DNA of 7,319 nucleotides from an uncultured Lachnospiraceae bacterium (GTDB lineage: Bacteria > Bacillota > Clostridia > Lachnospirales > Lachnospiraceae), in assembly GCA_958405355.1 (NCBI GenBank), contig CATYEA010000093.1:1-7319 (forward strand), in the 5' to 3' direction. A model generated the notes under the pieces. The model did no database searches, was not told the DNA's origin, and saw only the letters and a program-made list of their open reading frames with translations. The position numbers and the translations under genes are program-made. Below are positions 7,159 to 7,319 of the stretch, piece by piece. Position 1 is the first letter of the stretch. Each line of letters begins with the position of its first letter.

Positions 7159-7319
7159 ATGTCATTATTAGATAAGTTAGAACGTAAATTCGGAAAGTTT
7201 GCCATTCCAAATCTGATGAAATATATCATCATTATATATGTTGTCGGGTGGCTGCTGCGTATAGCGACACCGGGGGTTTACGAGACCTATTTTATGCTGG
7301 ATGCAAGCCAGATCCTGCG
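7159..7319 (+). CDS. Membrane protein, probably rhomboid family, N-terminus only (partial)
   Basis: Fifty-three codons and two bases are present before the window ends. The ATG is preceded by AGAGGG (7147-7152) with a 6-base spacer. The product opens with an amphipathic charged stretch (MSLLDKLERKFGKFAIPNLM), then a hydrophobic segment at about 22-33 (YIIIIYVVGWLL), consistent with a first transmembrane helix. From memory, this LERKFG...AIPNLM opening and the following MLDASQIL resemble clostridial rhomboid-like membrane proteins. The Gly-x-Ser and His catalytic residues would lie beyond the window, so neither the family nor protease activity can be confirmed here. Confidence 0.6.
   Translation, partial: MSLLDKLERKFGKFAIPNLMKYIIIIYVVGWLLRIATPGVYETYFMLDASQIL

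Overview
The window reads as ordinary low-to-mid GC Bacillota chromosome, most likely a clostridium of the Lachnospiraceae type. Supporting signs are strong AGGAGG-like ribosome binding sites, sigma-A promoters close to consensus, U-rich intrinsic terminators, and a very large fused acyl-CoA dehydratase activase protein of a kind typical of anaerobic Clostridia. The genus cannot be fixed from the sequence alone.

Layout. At the left edge (1-8, minus) only the first codons of a gene leaving the window are present, with a clear ribosome binding site. A divergent promoter region (about 9-144) separates it from a rightward operon: hisH (145-750), hisF (761-1522) and ung (1552-2226). HisH and HisF together form imidazole glycerol phosphate synthase of histidine biosynthesis. 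Ung is family 1 uracil-DNA glycosylase, a repair enzyme with no biochemical link to histidine. A long symmetric hairpin (2242-2294) ends this operon and, on the other strand, the convergent giant gene.

The centre is one minus-strand gene of 1411 codons (2300-6535). It joins two activase-type ATPase modules, a four-cysteine linker, and two modules resembling the catalytic component of 2-hydroxyacyl-CoA dehydratases and double-cubane cluster proteins. All the parts of a two-component ATP-driven low-potential electron transfer system therefore appear in one chain. The family is widespread but, as far as I know, has no assigned substrate. This is the most interesting object in the window. Its start is set by a good promoter and ribosome binding site, which exclude an upstream in-frame ATG.

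On the right, a divergent small gene (6690-7040) encodes two LysM modules with no signal peptide. It is followed by a perfect consensus sigma-A promoter (7053-7081), a hairpin in the presumed leader (7105-7135), and the first 53 codons of a membrane protein with a rhomboid-like N-terminus (7159 to the end).

I saw no tRNA or rRNA genes, CRISPR arrays, insertion sequences, prophage genes or long repeats. No stretch longer than 300 bases lacks a gene.
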